Source: Onchocerca volvulus (lineage: Eukaryota > Nematoda > Chromadorea > Rhabditida > Onchocercidae). Taken from it: a stretch of 64,000 nt of DNA. The stretch is from contig HG738137.1 in assembly GCA_000499405.2 (NCBI GenBank), positions 14,439,661 through 14,503,660 of the forward strand. The letters are read 5' to 3'. A model generated the notes under the pieces. It saw nothing but the letters and a program-made list of their open reading frames with translations. It was not told the DNA's origin and did not search any database. Positions 10,349-25,100 of this stretch are shown here, one piece after another. A program made the translations under genes and the position numbers. Position 1 is the stretch's first letter. Each line of letters starts with the position of its first letter.

Positions 10349-13300
10349 CTAAAAATAAATAAATAAAAAACTTTTAAATTTTGAAATTAAGTTTTAAATT
10401 TCTGACAATTTTCATTTTTACTAAATACTCTATCCATTGATAATTGTTTTTCGATTATTTGCAATTGAAATTTTCATAAATTTTTACATAAAATTGCAAA
10501 ATTTTCTTATAATTTTATTTAAACAACATTCTTCTTCATCATTTTAATCATCCATCTTTTGATACAATGTCATTAAGTTCAAAACAGTATCAATTGAGTT
10601 CCGAATCAGTTAACAGATGAAATTTTTTACAATATCAATTAAGTTTTACGCATCAAGTTTAAAGCTTCTTTCTTTTTCTTCTTTGAAATTTAAAAAAAAA
10701 TTGAAAATCATTAAATCTTGCAACGAAAAAAACGAAAATTTTCTGATTATAAGTTGAAAAAAAAAAAAAACAAAAAAAAAACTCTCCAATAGATATAATC
10801 GTTGTAAAGTTTAATTCCATCGATATTCAACGTTTAATTCCTAAAATACTCAAATTTAATTTAAGAAATTTGAATGAATAATAAAAAGTAAAGAATAAAT
10901 TATAAATAATATTAATAATCATTTCTTCGAAATATTGGTATATTGTTATATTTTACTGCAAATATTCTGCATTTTACGAATTTCTTTGTGCTATAATGAA
11001 AAATATTTTGGATATATTTAAATAATATCAAATCAATTTATGAATTTAACAAAACATTTAAAAAAAAAAAAAAAACTCAACAAAAGCTTAATTAGGATTA
11101 AGATTTACAAAAATATTCAATTAAAGAATATTTCCAGCAAAAGATTCAACAATATTTTAAATGAATAAAATTATTAATATCAATTCAATTTATGAATTTA
11201 AAAAAATGTTTTGAAAAAATAAAATTAGCCAGAAAATTTAGTTGAATATAAAATGTACAAAAATATTTGGCATAAGATTATTACAAAAAAAAAAAAAAAA
11301 ACTGAATAAAATGAAAACATTTTCCTAATCTCTTTTTTTTTTTTTTTTTTTTGCATGCTCAAAATAATAAAAACAAACAAAGGGAAAATGGATCATCATC
11401 ACCATCAATTGTATTGCTTATTATTTATTATTAGTATTATTATTTTATTATTATTATTACATTAATTATTATAATCAACGTCATTATAATTAATCCTTAT
11501 TCGATAAGATAACATACTTGAAGAGTAGAACAAATAAAAATTATCGATTGTTAATCATTTATTTTTAAATATTCAAATGATTCGATTTTTTATGATTCAG
11601 GAAAGTTTGAGAGAAAAGTGTGAAATTACTATTTCTAAATAAATTAAATATTTCAAAAAAGCTATGGAAAAACAAAGCAAGCAAGCAAGTGAACGAATAA
11701 ACTAGCAAACAAATAAACAAATAAATAAACAAACAAAAAAGAAAAAACATTAAATGAAGTGCTATCAGAAATAAATTTTAATTGGAAAAAAATGAATCAG
11801 GCAATAAGAGAAGGGAGAAAAGAAATGGAAGAATGAAGAAGGAAAAGAGGAAGGAAATAAAATATATAAATAGGAGGAGATATTTAAAATTTATGATTAA
11901 TTAATTAAATAAACATAATATTAATAAATTTTTGCAAGAAATAAAAAAATTATTAAATTTTGCAAACTTTAATCAGACAATCAAATTACTGAATAATGCA
12001 TTTGAAATTAATTATAGAAGTGATAATAATAGTGATACTAATGATGATAGTGGTAATAATAGTAGTAATAATAATAATGATAACAGTAACAAATGATAAT
12101 AATAATATTATCAATTATTGGAATGGTAGTTGAACGAATTGGAAAAAAATTTAAATTAGTTCCATTTTTTAATTTCTATCTACACAACAAATAGTGGAGG
12201 TAAACTAACTTTTTTTTTTTTTTTTTCAATTCTTATTTTAATGCTATATTGATTCGTATGCAATTGCAAATTTCGAAATTTTTTAAAAATTTTTATTTAA
12301 TGACGATTTATTGCTTTGTAGTATAAATTTGCTTATTTATTTTTCTTTCCACCCATCTTTCTTTTTTTTTATTTTCAAAAATTAAAAATTAAGAAAAAAG
12401 AAATGAATAGAAAAACATGAAAGTATTAATAATAAAAGGAAGCTTTCATAGTATGGAAAATAACTATGAGACACAAAAAATTCTTATTTTAAATATTATC
12501 TCATTCCTATTTTTTAATTAATTTCAATTTATTAACTTTGAATATAATTTATTTTATTTTTTTTGATCCAGAATAAAGTAAAAAAGAAAAAAAGAACAGA
12601 AAAACGAAATATTGGTTATTAATTTTTTCTTTTCCATCCCTTATCATTTCCTTTTTTTTTTTTTTTTTAAATAATGAATAACTTGAAATAAACAACATTT
12701 AAGACAATTGAAAAAGACATTGTTTGTATCAGATATTGTTTATTAGTTAGGATAAGCGTGGACAACAGTGTAAATAAAATGAGAAAATTTTAAATTCAGA
12801 ATTGAGTTGTTTATTTTCAATACGAATACCAAAAATGAATTTGTTACAATTGATGAAGTGCATGATGCATAATGCACGATGCATGTTTACACCGCATTAT
12901 TGATTGGTTTATTTAAGGAAGACTAAAATTAACTTAAAAATTTTTGAATTACTTAAATTTTTTCTCCTCCACCATCTTCCACTAAAAAATCTATTCCCAG
13001 AAATGAGATATAACTCCAGTAGTTATCAATTATTTTTATTACTCGAAATATTTTATTCTATTACACGAATACTGCAAAAGAATTTCTAATTATACTAGTT
13101 TGTACATAAATAAAAATATAATAAAAATGGAAGGTAAAAATTCGAAACAGTTAAATTAGGACGAATGAAATAGATTTATTCATTCGTTAAAAATGTGAAC
13201 TAATAAAAATTTGACGATGAAATTAATAATACTTTATTAATTATATTATGCATATTTATTGACCGAAAAATATTTCACAAAAATGTTCTGATAATTTTTT

Positions 13301-13478
13301 TCAATCATTTTCAAATGACATAAAATCAATCATTATCAAATAAATTTATGATTTCATTCATATCCGATAAATTGCAAATAATAAATTAAAAAAAAATATT
13401 CAGTTTAATTAATATAAAATACGAATAACAATTACAATTAAAAATAAAGCAAAAAATTAAAAATTAAATTTTATACGA
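10349..13478. other. Intergenic DNA; may hold the first exon of the Cys-rich gene
   Basis: No convincing exon is recognised. The missing first exon of the minus-strand Cys-rich gene should lie here and end in phase 1. Visible features are several A/T runs (for example 11,330-11,352), a GAT/AAT-rich low-complexity stretch (12,017-12,110) and a small GCATGATGCATAATGCACGATGCATG-type palindromic cluster around 12,859-12,884. Confidence 0.5.
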
Positions 13479-16400
13479 TTACAATTCAAGTCGTTCCGGT
13501 TCATTAATGTTATTTCTTCCATTAAATGCATCATTATTATTATTATTATTATTATTATTGTTCATGAAATTATTTTTAGCTAAATTCCGAAAATGTTGTG
13601 AATTACGAAATTCGGCAAACAATGTAAAAAGTACATGAAGTGATTGAATTCGAGATTTTTGGACAGGTATATCGAATAGTGCCAAGCAAATATCAACATA
13701 TTCTTCCAATGATACATCCAATGATGCATTTGGTAACTGAAATTTAATATTGTTTAATATGCAAAAAAAATGTAATGAATATAGTTAATATATATTTTAA
13801 ATAAACTATAGAGATAAAGTTAAGCTAAAATTTTTCGAAATTTTTAACAAAATCTAAATAGTTTTCATATATTTTAATCAAAGTAAATTATATTATTGAT
13901 ACGAAAAAATAAAATACATATAAATGCCAATTAATATTATTGATATGCATTTTATATAAAACATTAAAGATTTTAGCAAATTTGAATAATTTCTTATAGT
14001 TTACTTAAATTAAATTTTATCATTGATATGAAAAAAAAAAAGAAATAATTGATAAGCGATAATTAATATTACTGATATGCCATATTATTGATTTTTATTA
14101 TCATAATAGACTGATTATATTGTTATTTCATATTAATACTTTTGCACATAATTAATTTTAAAGCATAGTTTTCTTGTAATCTATAATCAGATTATAAAAA
14201 AATCATTTGGATTTGTTGGAATTTTTTGAAAATTTTAAATCAATTTTAAATTATACATAAAACATGTATCAATAACTATGTGAATTTTATCAAAAATTTT
14301 AGATGAATTTTAGATCATGTATAAGCAGAAAAAAAAAAGCCTGTAGTTCACAAAAATTACAAAACTTTTTATTAAAAAAAAAATTGATTTAAAATTTTTT
14401 TTAAAAAAATCTTTGAGATTATTGAAATAGCAATAAATGCAACGACAATAAAAATAACACTAAATTATCATTAAAACTATTTAAAAAAAAATATAAATAA
14501 TGGTCAAATAATACAAGAGATAATAAGATAATAACAATAAAATAATCTATTACTAAAATTATCTAAGAAAGATTGAATAAAAAATTGCTAAAACAATAAC
14601 AACATAAAAAATTGTAGCATTTCTATTTAAAGATTATAACAATAATATAGTTTAAACTTCTGAACTTCCTTCTATTTTCGAGATTATTTAACAATTAAAG
14701 CATTCTTTTAATTATCAAATCAATTATTAAATCCTTATTGTTTGTTAAATTTTATCAGATTATTATCTTATTGTTAAGATAATCTAATAATAATTAACAT
14801 AGTAACATGAAGAGTTTTAAAATTAGAAAATATAAGTTACTTTAATTGAAACTTTTTTTTTTCATTTTTAGGAAACTAAAGAAAAAATTAAATTTGTTAT
14901 TTAATTATTGATTGAAATTATTAAATGAAAACTAAACCTGCTCATTTTTTAGCAAATTTTCCACTTCTGTTGGCCATTCTTGCATTAAATGTTCAATATT
15001 CGGCATCGGTTTCGCATATATTACAATATCTGCTGGTTTAGTTCGATGTAATTCCGGGAAAAAAAACAACAGAGAAAATTTAAAATTTCATTAATTAATT
15101 TAATAATTAGGAATTATTCTTATTCGAATAAATTTTTTTTTCTTTCGCAATTAATTTATAGTTTGAAAAGAAGATTAAGCTTTATAAAAGAATCGATTTG
15201 AAATAATAATATTTATTTTTTAATTTAATTAAAAATAATAAGTAATGAAAAAAACCTTAATACTACTTATCCAATGTTCAATTTCTTCAATATTTTCATC
15301 AGCTCGTTCCAATTTTTTTACTGGTATATCTTTTATCAATGTATTTGTGTTATCTTTTAATTCATTTCGTATTTTCATATTTAAAATGATCGGATCACTT
15401 TGTTCCAATGCTGGCTCATCCAATACTATCAAACCCAAATCATCTTCGATCTTTGCAGTAAATAGATGGATTATCGGTAATATTTTAATCAAATTTTTTA
15501 TTGCAAATTTTAAAACATAATAGGAATTCTTCGAGAAGAAACTTGTTCTTTCGATATTCATTTCCGATTTGAATTATTGAAAAATCTTAGAGGATATATG
15601 ATTACTATTATAATTTTTATTTATATATTAAAAATAAATATATATACTGTATTTCCAAAAATTATAATAGAAATGATAATTAAAACAATCAAAACTTTCT
15701 GATTTATTTATTTCTTTGTTTAATTCACGCTATTTTTCTAATTCTTACAAAACGATTACTTCTAATTTAATTTTAACAAACCATTATTTGGATGAATTTC
15801 CATATTAATTACTAATCTCTTAAAAATGTTCATTTGATTTCAAAAAATAAATTAGATTAATTTGTAAAAATTATGTAAAATTTGCAAGAAAAATTCATTA
15901 CTTCCAAAAGTAACGTATTAATTGATTAACTGTATTTGTATTAATTGAAATAAAATTATATTAAACAATAAATTCCCATATTAATTGTTAATCTTTGTAG
16001 AGACTAAATTAAAAATTGTGTAAAAGATTTAAAAACAATACTAAATTAATTGGACAAAGATTAGCTACATTGGTAAGAATTAGAAAAATAGCATGAATTA
16101 AACAATGAAATAAATAAAATCATAAAATTGTTTTAATTATCATTTCTATTATATTATTTTTGGAAATATAACATTTGGAAATAAGGAAAAAATGTTTGAA
16201 ATAAATTTGAAAAAAATTTAATGGAGGGAAAAACGACAAAATTAACACCTTATCAGGTCGTGGTATTTTGATAAAAGTATCAACATCACCAACAGCTGGT
16301 ATATAATCCAAAAGAAATGGCTGTAGAAATGTTTCTACGGGTATTATTTTTGCTGTATATGATTCGATATATGATAATAATTCTTTTTCATCTGAGCCAA

Positions 16401-17359
16401 GAAGTGAAAACAAATTTCCGCCTAAAATAAGCTTATCTTTCTTTTTTTTTCGTTATCTTTTATCATTTTCTTTTGGCTAAAGTATTTTAATTTTTAAATA
16501 AGGAATGATAAAATTGTAAAACAAATTGGCACCAAAAAAAAAAAAAAAAACTAATTTTTTCCTCATTTTTTTTTTGAGCTAAAATATTTTGATTTTTTTT
16601 TTTTTTTTTTTTAATGACAAAATTGGTTAAATACATTAAACATTAAAATTTGAATTATATTAGTAAATTGATCAATATTGCCATTTTTAATCATAATTAA
16701 TTCAGATATATAAACTACAATGAATTTTTTAATTTATTGATTAACTGTTATATCATTTTATTTATTATGATGTAATTTATTGCTATTTTAATGAAGGCAA
16801 TTAATTATTATTCATGTTTTTCTTTTTTTCTATCATATGATTAACAAATAAGTCTTCAATTTCAAATTAATTAGAAGCAAGTTTTAAGTTTATAAAGGAA
16901 TCGGAATTTCTTATCTTCATTTCCAAATGTTGTTCCAGTATTATCAGTAGTATCGTCGGTTTTAATAGTAGTTGCTGTAGCTAAATCAGTAATACCTTGA
17001 ACCATCGTACCAATAGCACTTTTACCTTTAATATTTAAAATATATCAATCAAAAAAAAAAGTACGTCTTAACCAATTAAATTATTTAATTTAACTAATAA
17101 TTATTTCTTTATATAGTAATTAATTCAAAAATTTGCTCTGTTCTATTGATGATTCGACAACTTACTTTTTTCATAGTTTTATTATCAAACATTTAAATTG
17201 TCTACATTTGGTTAAAAAAGAAAAAAGGAAACCGCATAATTGATTCGAAGATAAACTAGAAGAAAATGATTCATTATTATCACCTGAGAATGATAATTCC
17301 TTTTTCGCATTATTTGCATCATCAGATGAAGCTGTCGATGATTTTGTTGAATTTTCCAT
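13479..17359 (-). CDS. dyf-6: Intraflagellar transport protein 46 (IFT46/DYF-6)
   Basis: This encodes the IFT-B complex subunit needed for anterograde transport in cilia; in nematodes that means sensory neurons. Six exons are 17,284-17,359, 16,996-17,025, 16,249-16,421, 15,256-15,450, 14,938-15,054 and 13,479-13,736, giving 282 aa (human IFT46 is about 304). Diagnostic blocks are DYIPAVGDVDTFIKIPRPDK (ending at residue 93), LGLIVLDEPALEQSDP, IEHWISSIKELHRTKP (across exons 4 and 5), YAKPMPNIEHLMQEW and LEEYVDICLALFDIPVQKSR followed by IQSLHVLFTLFAEFRNSQHF. The N-terminus is Ser/Asn-rich and variable, as in the family. Exon 2 was ended at CAAG|GTATTA because that donor is canonical and keeps phase. 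The acceptor before exon 5 reads TTTTCCCG|GAATTA, that is CG instead of AG. A poly-Asn run near the C-terminus comes from an ATT microsatellite (about 13,531-13,560). The identity is secure. Confidence 0.92.
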
Positions 17360-18661
17360 TGCTTGATTTTTTCTAAAAAAAAAAAAAAAAGAAATGGAAA
17401 AACTAAAATCAAAAATAAAAAGAAAAAAAAAATTTCAGAAATCTGAAATATCTCAGTAGCTGTTATGAATAAGAATTAAAAAAATTAGGTATTATTATGA
17501 AATTAAAATTGAGTAATTATTATAAAAAAAATCCAAAATTAAATATTATTATGAAATCATTATGAACTTCCTTTCCCTCCTTTTTTCTCTCTTTATAAAT
17601 ATGGGGAGAGAGAAAGAGAAAACAATAATTTTTCATAAATTATTGATAAAATTTCGTCGAAACATATCAACTAATAGTTGACAATAAACAAAGAGTCTAT
17701 TGTTCGAAAATTTAATATGACAAACACACAAAGCATCGATCGTATCGATCATATGATCTGTATGATTTATCGAATATTCGGTAATTGTATTATAGATATA
17801 TGAATGAAATGATCGAATTTGAAGAAAGAAAATTGCCTTTGCTTACTGGACTTAATTTATATAAAATAACAAATCCGAAAAAAAAAAATAACAAAAAAAT
17901 TATTAATTGTACCAAAAAAAAAATTAAAGGAAAAGAAAAAAAAGGCATTTTGATAACATTTATTTTTTCTGAAATAATTTTTTTAGAATCAACAAAAAAG
18001 AAAAAAAAAATAGAAGCAACAAAAAATTAAAAATTGTCTTATTATAATATGAACTTTTCACTAAATGACTTATGCTTATTTTAAAAACTAAAAAAATTTT
18101 CAAAATTATCATTTCTAACCTTTCCATTTCATTCTGTCATACAATTATATCAAAGTTTTACTCGAGAATTGAAAATTTTCAGATTGATGAATTATTGGTT
18201 AAAAAAAAAAAAAAAAAAATGAAACTATAAATTGAAAAGGAATTAAAGTAAGAAGTGAAAATATCATAAAATAAAAGAGGAATTCGCTTAACTGATATTA
18301 TGTTTAGTATTTCTTGTTGTTAATCGATAATTCAATAATTCGATATTCATGTATCCATCGTTGCTATTAGCAACCATTTCTTTAATAGTACTTTTTCTTC
18401 GCTAATATTCACTAATAGTAGTAAAGCTAAATGGTTAAAATATCAGTCAAAAGTACTATCTGTTCTTGGCGAATGAAACTAATTGTTAACAATTAGTATC
18501 AATTCAATGGATTTGAAATGAACTCGATAATTATAATTATCAATTATTAAAATATGAAATGGATTATCATAATTATTAGCTACTATAATAAACATGAAAT
18601 GGATAACCGTATCATAAATATAAATTAATCGTTATTATTGATTGCTACAATAGTCAAATGA
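17360..18661. other. Intergenic region upstream of IFT46
   Basis: No gene was recognised. A plus-strand open frame at 17,785-18,030 is lysine-rich, A-tract-driven and not credible. From about 18,480 to 18,670 a loose periodic phrase ATGAAATGGAT(A/T) recurs at roughly 60-70 bases. The IFT46 promoter should lie just above 17,359; no specific motif (for example an X-box) could be assigned with confidence. Confidence 0.5.
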
Positions 18662-19860
18662 ATAATTACAATACCGGCTATCATGATAGATCATGATTCA
18701 TATTTCGAACTTATATCATGCTTTGTCATAATTAACAAGAAATCCGGAATATCGTCTTTGATTTTATTTGTTTCTGTAACATTGCATATGATCATTTAAA
18801 TGATTAATTTTTGATTATAATCAGCACTTTATTATAGGTTAACAACTTATGGCGAAGCATAAATCGCATATTTCAATTAATTAAATTAATAACCAGTGAT
18901 GCAAGGTGTAGGTTGGACCAGTTTTTACAAATATGGAAAAGTAAAGATTAAAATTAGATAATTTTTACTTATAATTTAAACTGTTTCAGCACTGATAACA
19001 GAAATTTTGCTTCGAGTAATATAAACGAAAAAAAAAAAAGAAATCAACCGCAGTATTTCTTTCAAAAGAAAAAAAAAATTATTGATGGAAAAAATATAGA
19101 TAAATTTTTAAGTAATGCAGATAAAACGAAGTTGGAAATGGAAATGGGTTAAAAAATAGGAATTATTATAAATAGAATATTTTGTTCCATTTTAAATAAA
19201 AAAATGTAAAATTTCTGAAATTTTTTTATCAGAACATATAATGATTAATAAATGGAAGAAAAAAAATTACCAAGTAATGATAGTAAAGGTGAATTTGCAT
19301 GAAACGAACAACGTGAAATAAATAATTAAAAATAAAAAAAAAAAGTGACGAATTTACTTCACATTTTTTTTCCATTTTTCGATTTTCTTTTCATACAAAA
19401 GTTTGGTGTGAAAAAGGGGAAGAAACTTTTTGGTAAAAAAAAAGGAAATATTAAAAATTTATTATGAGCGAGAAAGTTTTAACTTCTTTTGTGAATAAGA
19501 ATTCAATTAATTAGAATTTCGCCAAGCAATAAAAAAAAAAGATTTATTTCACATAATTTCAACCAATTCCTCTTAATCCGTTAATTATTCAGAATGTTTT
19601 TTCTTAAATTCTTAACATATTCCTGAAATATAATCATAAGAATACAAACATATCATTCGGTTAAAAAAATCGGATAGTATCTGACACGAAATTAATAACT
19701 GGAATATTCTGAATGCGAAAAATAATTCATTAAGCCCGATAAATGAAATAATATGATATATTTATAGAAAACAATGATCGAATTATTCTGCCACAAGAAT
19801 AATTGATCAAATAGTACATATTCAAAAAATAATATATCTTAATAATGACCGGGAACTTGA
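18662..19860 (+). repeat. Left arm of about 1.1-kb inverted repeat (uninterrupted)
   Basis: This is the reverse-complement homologue of 30,625-30,727 plus 31,555-32,510. Shared blocks, read on plus here, include AAATCCGG, ATTAATTAAATTAATAA-like, GGTTGGA near 18,912, AGTAATGCAGATAAAACGAA (19,113-19,132), ATAGGAATTATTATA (19,157-19,171), AAATTTCTGAAATT (19,207-19,220), AATGATAGTAAA and AATATTCTGAATGCGAAAAA. At about 19,765 it reads GATATATTTATAGAAAAC without a break, which is the empty version of the Helitron target in the right arm. Divergence is substantial, so the duplication is old. Confidence 0.8.
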
Positions 19861-19869
19861 ATTTTGTTT

Positions 19870-20439
19870 CAGAATGAACAACGAAATTTATGACAAAAGG
19901 CAACAAAGACACGACTTAATATTAGAAGTCAGAAAAGTAATCTATAAATTGCGTGAACGAAATATTTCATTATACGCTATCATGACCTCGACATTTCCGC
20001 AACGTAACTACATTTCCCACAACTCAAGACATAAACGAACTAAATTCCTACAAGCAAAAAACAAACGCAAAAACTTAAATTAATTACCTCATGTATTTAA
20101 AAACACGCGCCTATTCGAATGCAATGTTGTATGAAAATTTCAAATCAATCGATGAAGAACTTGAAAAGTTGCAGGAAATAGCTGCGATCAATGCAAAAAA
20201 TAGAGGTGGTGAATAAATTCTATACGCTGAAGAAAGCATGGTGCTGAGTCAAGGAATCCAATCCGCTCACTTAATTTTTAGTTGTCACAGGCATGACACA
20301 TAAAAAAAGTAAGTATATCTATATAAGAACCATATACTATTTGAATACAAGGTTGATCAAATTTTGAAAGCAATCGGTGGAAAACTTGCAGAGTTATATG
20401 AGGTGTAACAGGGAACATTTATATTTTTGTTTATATAGA
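19870..20439 (-). mobile_element. Helitron-like insert at the inner edge of the left arm
   Basis: Relative to the right arm, about 570 bases are present here where the right has about 60. The upper end reads ATATTTTTGTTTATATAGA then host T. On the minus strand this is a Helitron 5' end (A | TCTATATAAACAAAAATAT). Inside are two copies of the family's subterminal motif (20,120-20,175 and 20,345-20,395, AAATTTnAAAnCAATCGnTG). The lower boundary and its CTRR end were not resolved. A plus-strand frame of 69 codons (19,874-20,083) has no recognised match. Confidence 0.5.
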
Positions 20440-20440
20440 T

Positions 20441-20530
20441 AAGGAGTACCGAAGATCAAGTGGCGCGACATAGTTTCAAAGAAACGACCAACATTTTTAT
20501 CCTTTTAGACTTTTTGCTCCGTCACTGCTG
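20441..20530 (+). repeat. Inner continuation of the inverted repeat (left copy)
   Basis: TAAGGAGTACCGAAGATCAA, then GCGACATAGTTTCAAAGAAA, matches the reverse complement of 30,488-30,560. A third related copy (GCGCAACATAGTTTTAAAGT) lies at about 1,546-1,565, so this phrase also belongs to a repeat family in the window. Confidence 0.65.
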
Positions 20531-22153
<1,623 letters not shown>

Positions 22154-25100
22154 TCAAGTATAATTTAATAATGCTTTCTGTCGCTTCTGAAACAGTGTAA
22201 AAAGAAGGTCACGAGCTGCTTCTGGCACACAGGCGTAATCGATACCATTAAAGCGAAACCTTAAATCATTCACAAATTCGATTTCAAACTTTATTTGTAC
22301 TTTATTTGTATGATTGTAAGATATTTTTTCCTCCAAAACTGAACAAATGGCGCTTGATAAGGTAGAAGAACACGATACATACCGTCAATATATTATTAAA
22401 AAAAAAAAAATCTCACAGCAATATCTCCAAAATTATTCACAAACCAAAACTGTACGAAAAATTAAATGAACACCGAGCATTTTTCCCAATTCTACAAAGA
22501 TTTTCAGATTTATCAAACGATAACCTCTGTTCACGACCATCTTCTTTGAAAACAAAAACTTTTGGATCGTTAGAGGATATTCGCAATTCGAGCGCAATTT
22601 TCGAGTTATTTAAAATGATTCGGGTTGGAATTTGTATTCCCTAAATAAAAATATTAATATTAAACATTAGAGGCACGTCTCTTTACAGAATTTATTTTTC
22701 ATATGAATCGTCTGACAAATCTCTTAGTATATTTAGCATTGTACTTCACAAAAACTGATAGTGTAATAAACTTACATTTTTATTAAACTGACCGTGCAAA
22801 ATATATTCGCCGTTGACAAGCATTCGAGGTTGACGGTTAGGCTAAATATTTAATACAGATTCCAAATCGAAGTAAAATCTCGAAAAAAAAAAAAAAAATT
22901 AAATGTCGGTAGAAATGGAAAAACGTACCAACTGCAGATTTTCGGGTGATGAACAACTTATTTTTCTAGTTTTCCGAATGATTTCGATGTCATTATTTGA
23001 ATTCTAAAACAAGTTCCAAAATTAAAAAGTACCATCCAAATCTCTTTCGCCAATTCATAAGCTAAATTAGAACTTTCAGCAGCAGAAAAAACTGGAAAAA
23101 ACTGATCAAGAAAGATCTTTATTATTTCTAAATCTCTTGAAAAATCATGCGAGAACATTACTACTATTCTTTATGGAATACTAAAATAAAATCAAATTTA
23201 ATTTTATAAATACCATGCGAAGAGAGAAAAAATTCAGGAACGAAATAATTAAAAAATAAACTGTATTAAAAAATGAATTTACGCCAGATACCAATGAAAT
23301 ATTGCGATTGCGAAGTGGTGCACGAGATTGCTTCGGCACATAATCCATGGATTGACATTTTTTGCCCGTTAATTGCTGAGTGGGAGCGCTAAATCTTTCC
23401 GAGATCGTATAATTCATTTGTTGCTCTGACAGATTTTTTTCTTTTGGTCTTTCAATCGCTTCATTTACAATGAACTGACTGAAATGATCGCTTAATAAAT
23501 GGAAATTTCATTTAAAGATTCAACAGTAGGAGAAATAAAAAAATAAGCAAACCTGTCGTTTGAGAAGTGAAATGGGAATGATTTCACAGTCTTCAACGGC
23601 GCATTCTCCAAGAATGTCTCCATCAAAAGCGCATCTTCATGAGCATATTTGAACATGCACCTTTCTTCTGTAAATCAAAGAATTAAATCTGATTTCTATG
23701 ACATGCACAAATTTAATTTTGTAAGTTGATATTCTTTTGATGGATGATACAGATTTAATTTTTAAGTTGACGCTTTTCTGATGGATGATACATCCGTTGT
23801 TACATTAAAAAATTCTCAATGTAAGGAATATAAATCGTAACGCTCTAGAATATAAACTTGCAACTGCAGATTATTATCCGTCATTAAACAGTAACAGATA
23901 GATTTCAGAAAAAAATGTAGACGCATCACAGTGTCGAAGGAAAACCAAAAGGAAGCAAAACTATAGCCATCAGAAATGATTAGATAGATTGGGAAGAATC
24001 TTCTGTACAGGAGGTCATGCAATAATCAAGTTTAAAATTGATCTCGATGACACTGATAGATAAGATAGTGCAAATCTGGCGATTTTGAAGGTTTAAATGA
24101 AGGAATATAGAAATTTCATCCATCAATGCCATCGAGATGCATAAATTTACTCTATTTATTTAGTAAAAAATCTTACCACTGGATAAAAATGCGGGTGCCT
24201 TATTATTTGTTGTAACAACAATAGAATCTGTGCTCCTTTTCAATATAGCCAAACGTCCTGCAAAAATCGAATGATTAAAAATCCGATATTTTTCTGCTCA
24301 ATTCACTAAAAAATCTTGAATAAAAAAACTCATTTCACCTGTCTAACTTTTTATTCTATATGCTTCTTATGATTTTATAATTCCTCTTATTCAAAAAGTG
24401 ATCTCCGAATAGCCATATCTCATATCTCACTCACAGTAATAATGCTAAAAATTTCTCTGTTAAATGAAATTTGAAATTTTTTTCTGAATAAATGTATGAT
24501 TTTTCAAGTCTCCTTCTTAACTGAAATGCTGCTAGGATTGACTAAAAATCGGCAAGATTACGGAAAATAGAGATTTTAATATTGAGTAGTTACTGCGAAA
24601 GTTATATCAAAAAAGAATTAGTTAACAACATAGCGTTTTATTGATTATTTAGAGATGCAGCTATGAAATTATAAAGTCATCAAACCATTGAGATAAGTCA
24701 TGTACCTTTTCTTGTATACTTAATTACGCATGTAAAGAAATACATTACAGTGCAATTTTGCAGAAAATATGATTGATACACAAAACTTGAAAGTGTTAAC
24801 CCCGTTTGAAGAAAAAATGTGTTTTGATAATATACCATCTTGAAATTTGACTCGAAAATCGCCATTTTCCATCAGCCGAGCAGTGCTATCAAACGATGGT
24901 TTGAAGATAATTTTGACAACCCGAGACCCTACTGCACTGACCTCATCTAAAATCTTCCTGTATAATGCCAAAGCAATTTCATCCACTTTATCGATCGTGT
25001 CTTGCAGCTGTTTTAAACTGCAAATAAAAATTGGAAAACTAGATAAAACGGTATAAAGCAAGCACATTTATGTTTAAGCATGTGGATTTATGAATCACAA

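Noticed and set aside
17785..18030. Lys-rich plus-strand frame
   Set aside because: It is driven by A-tracts in AAAA-rich DNA, with no family signature.
22465..22524. Ending the kinase gene by reading through exon 19
   Set aside because: The frame meets a TAG shortly after CAGAG. Splicing from CAGAG|GTTATC to AAG|CGCC keeps phase and adds a coherent 65-residue C-terminus.
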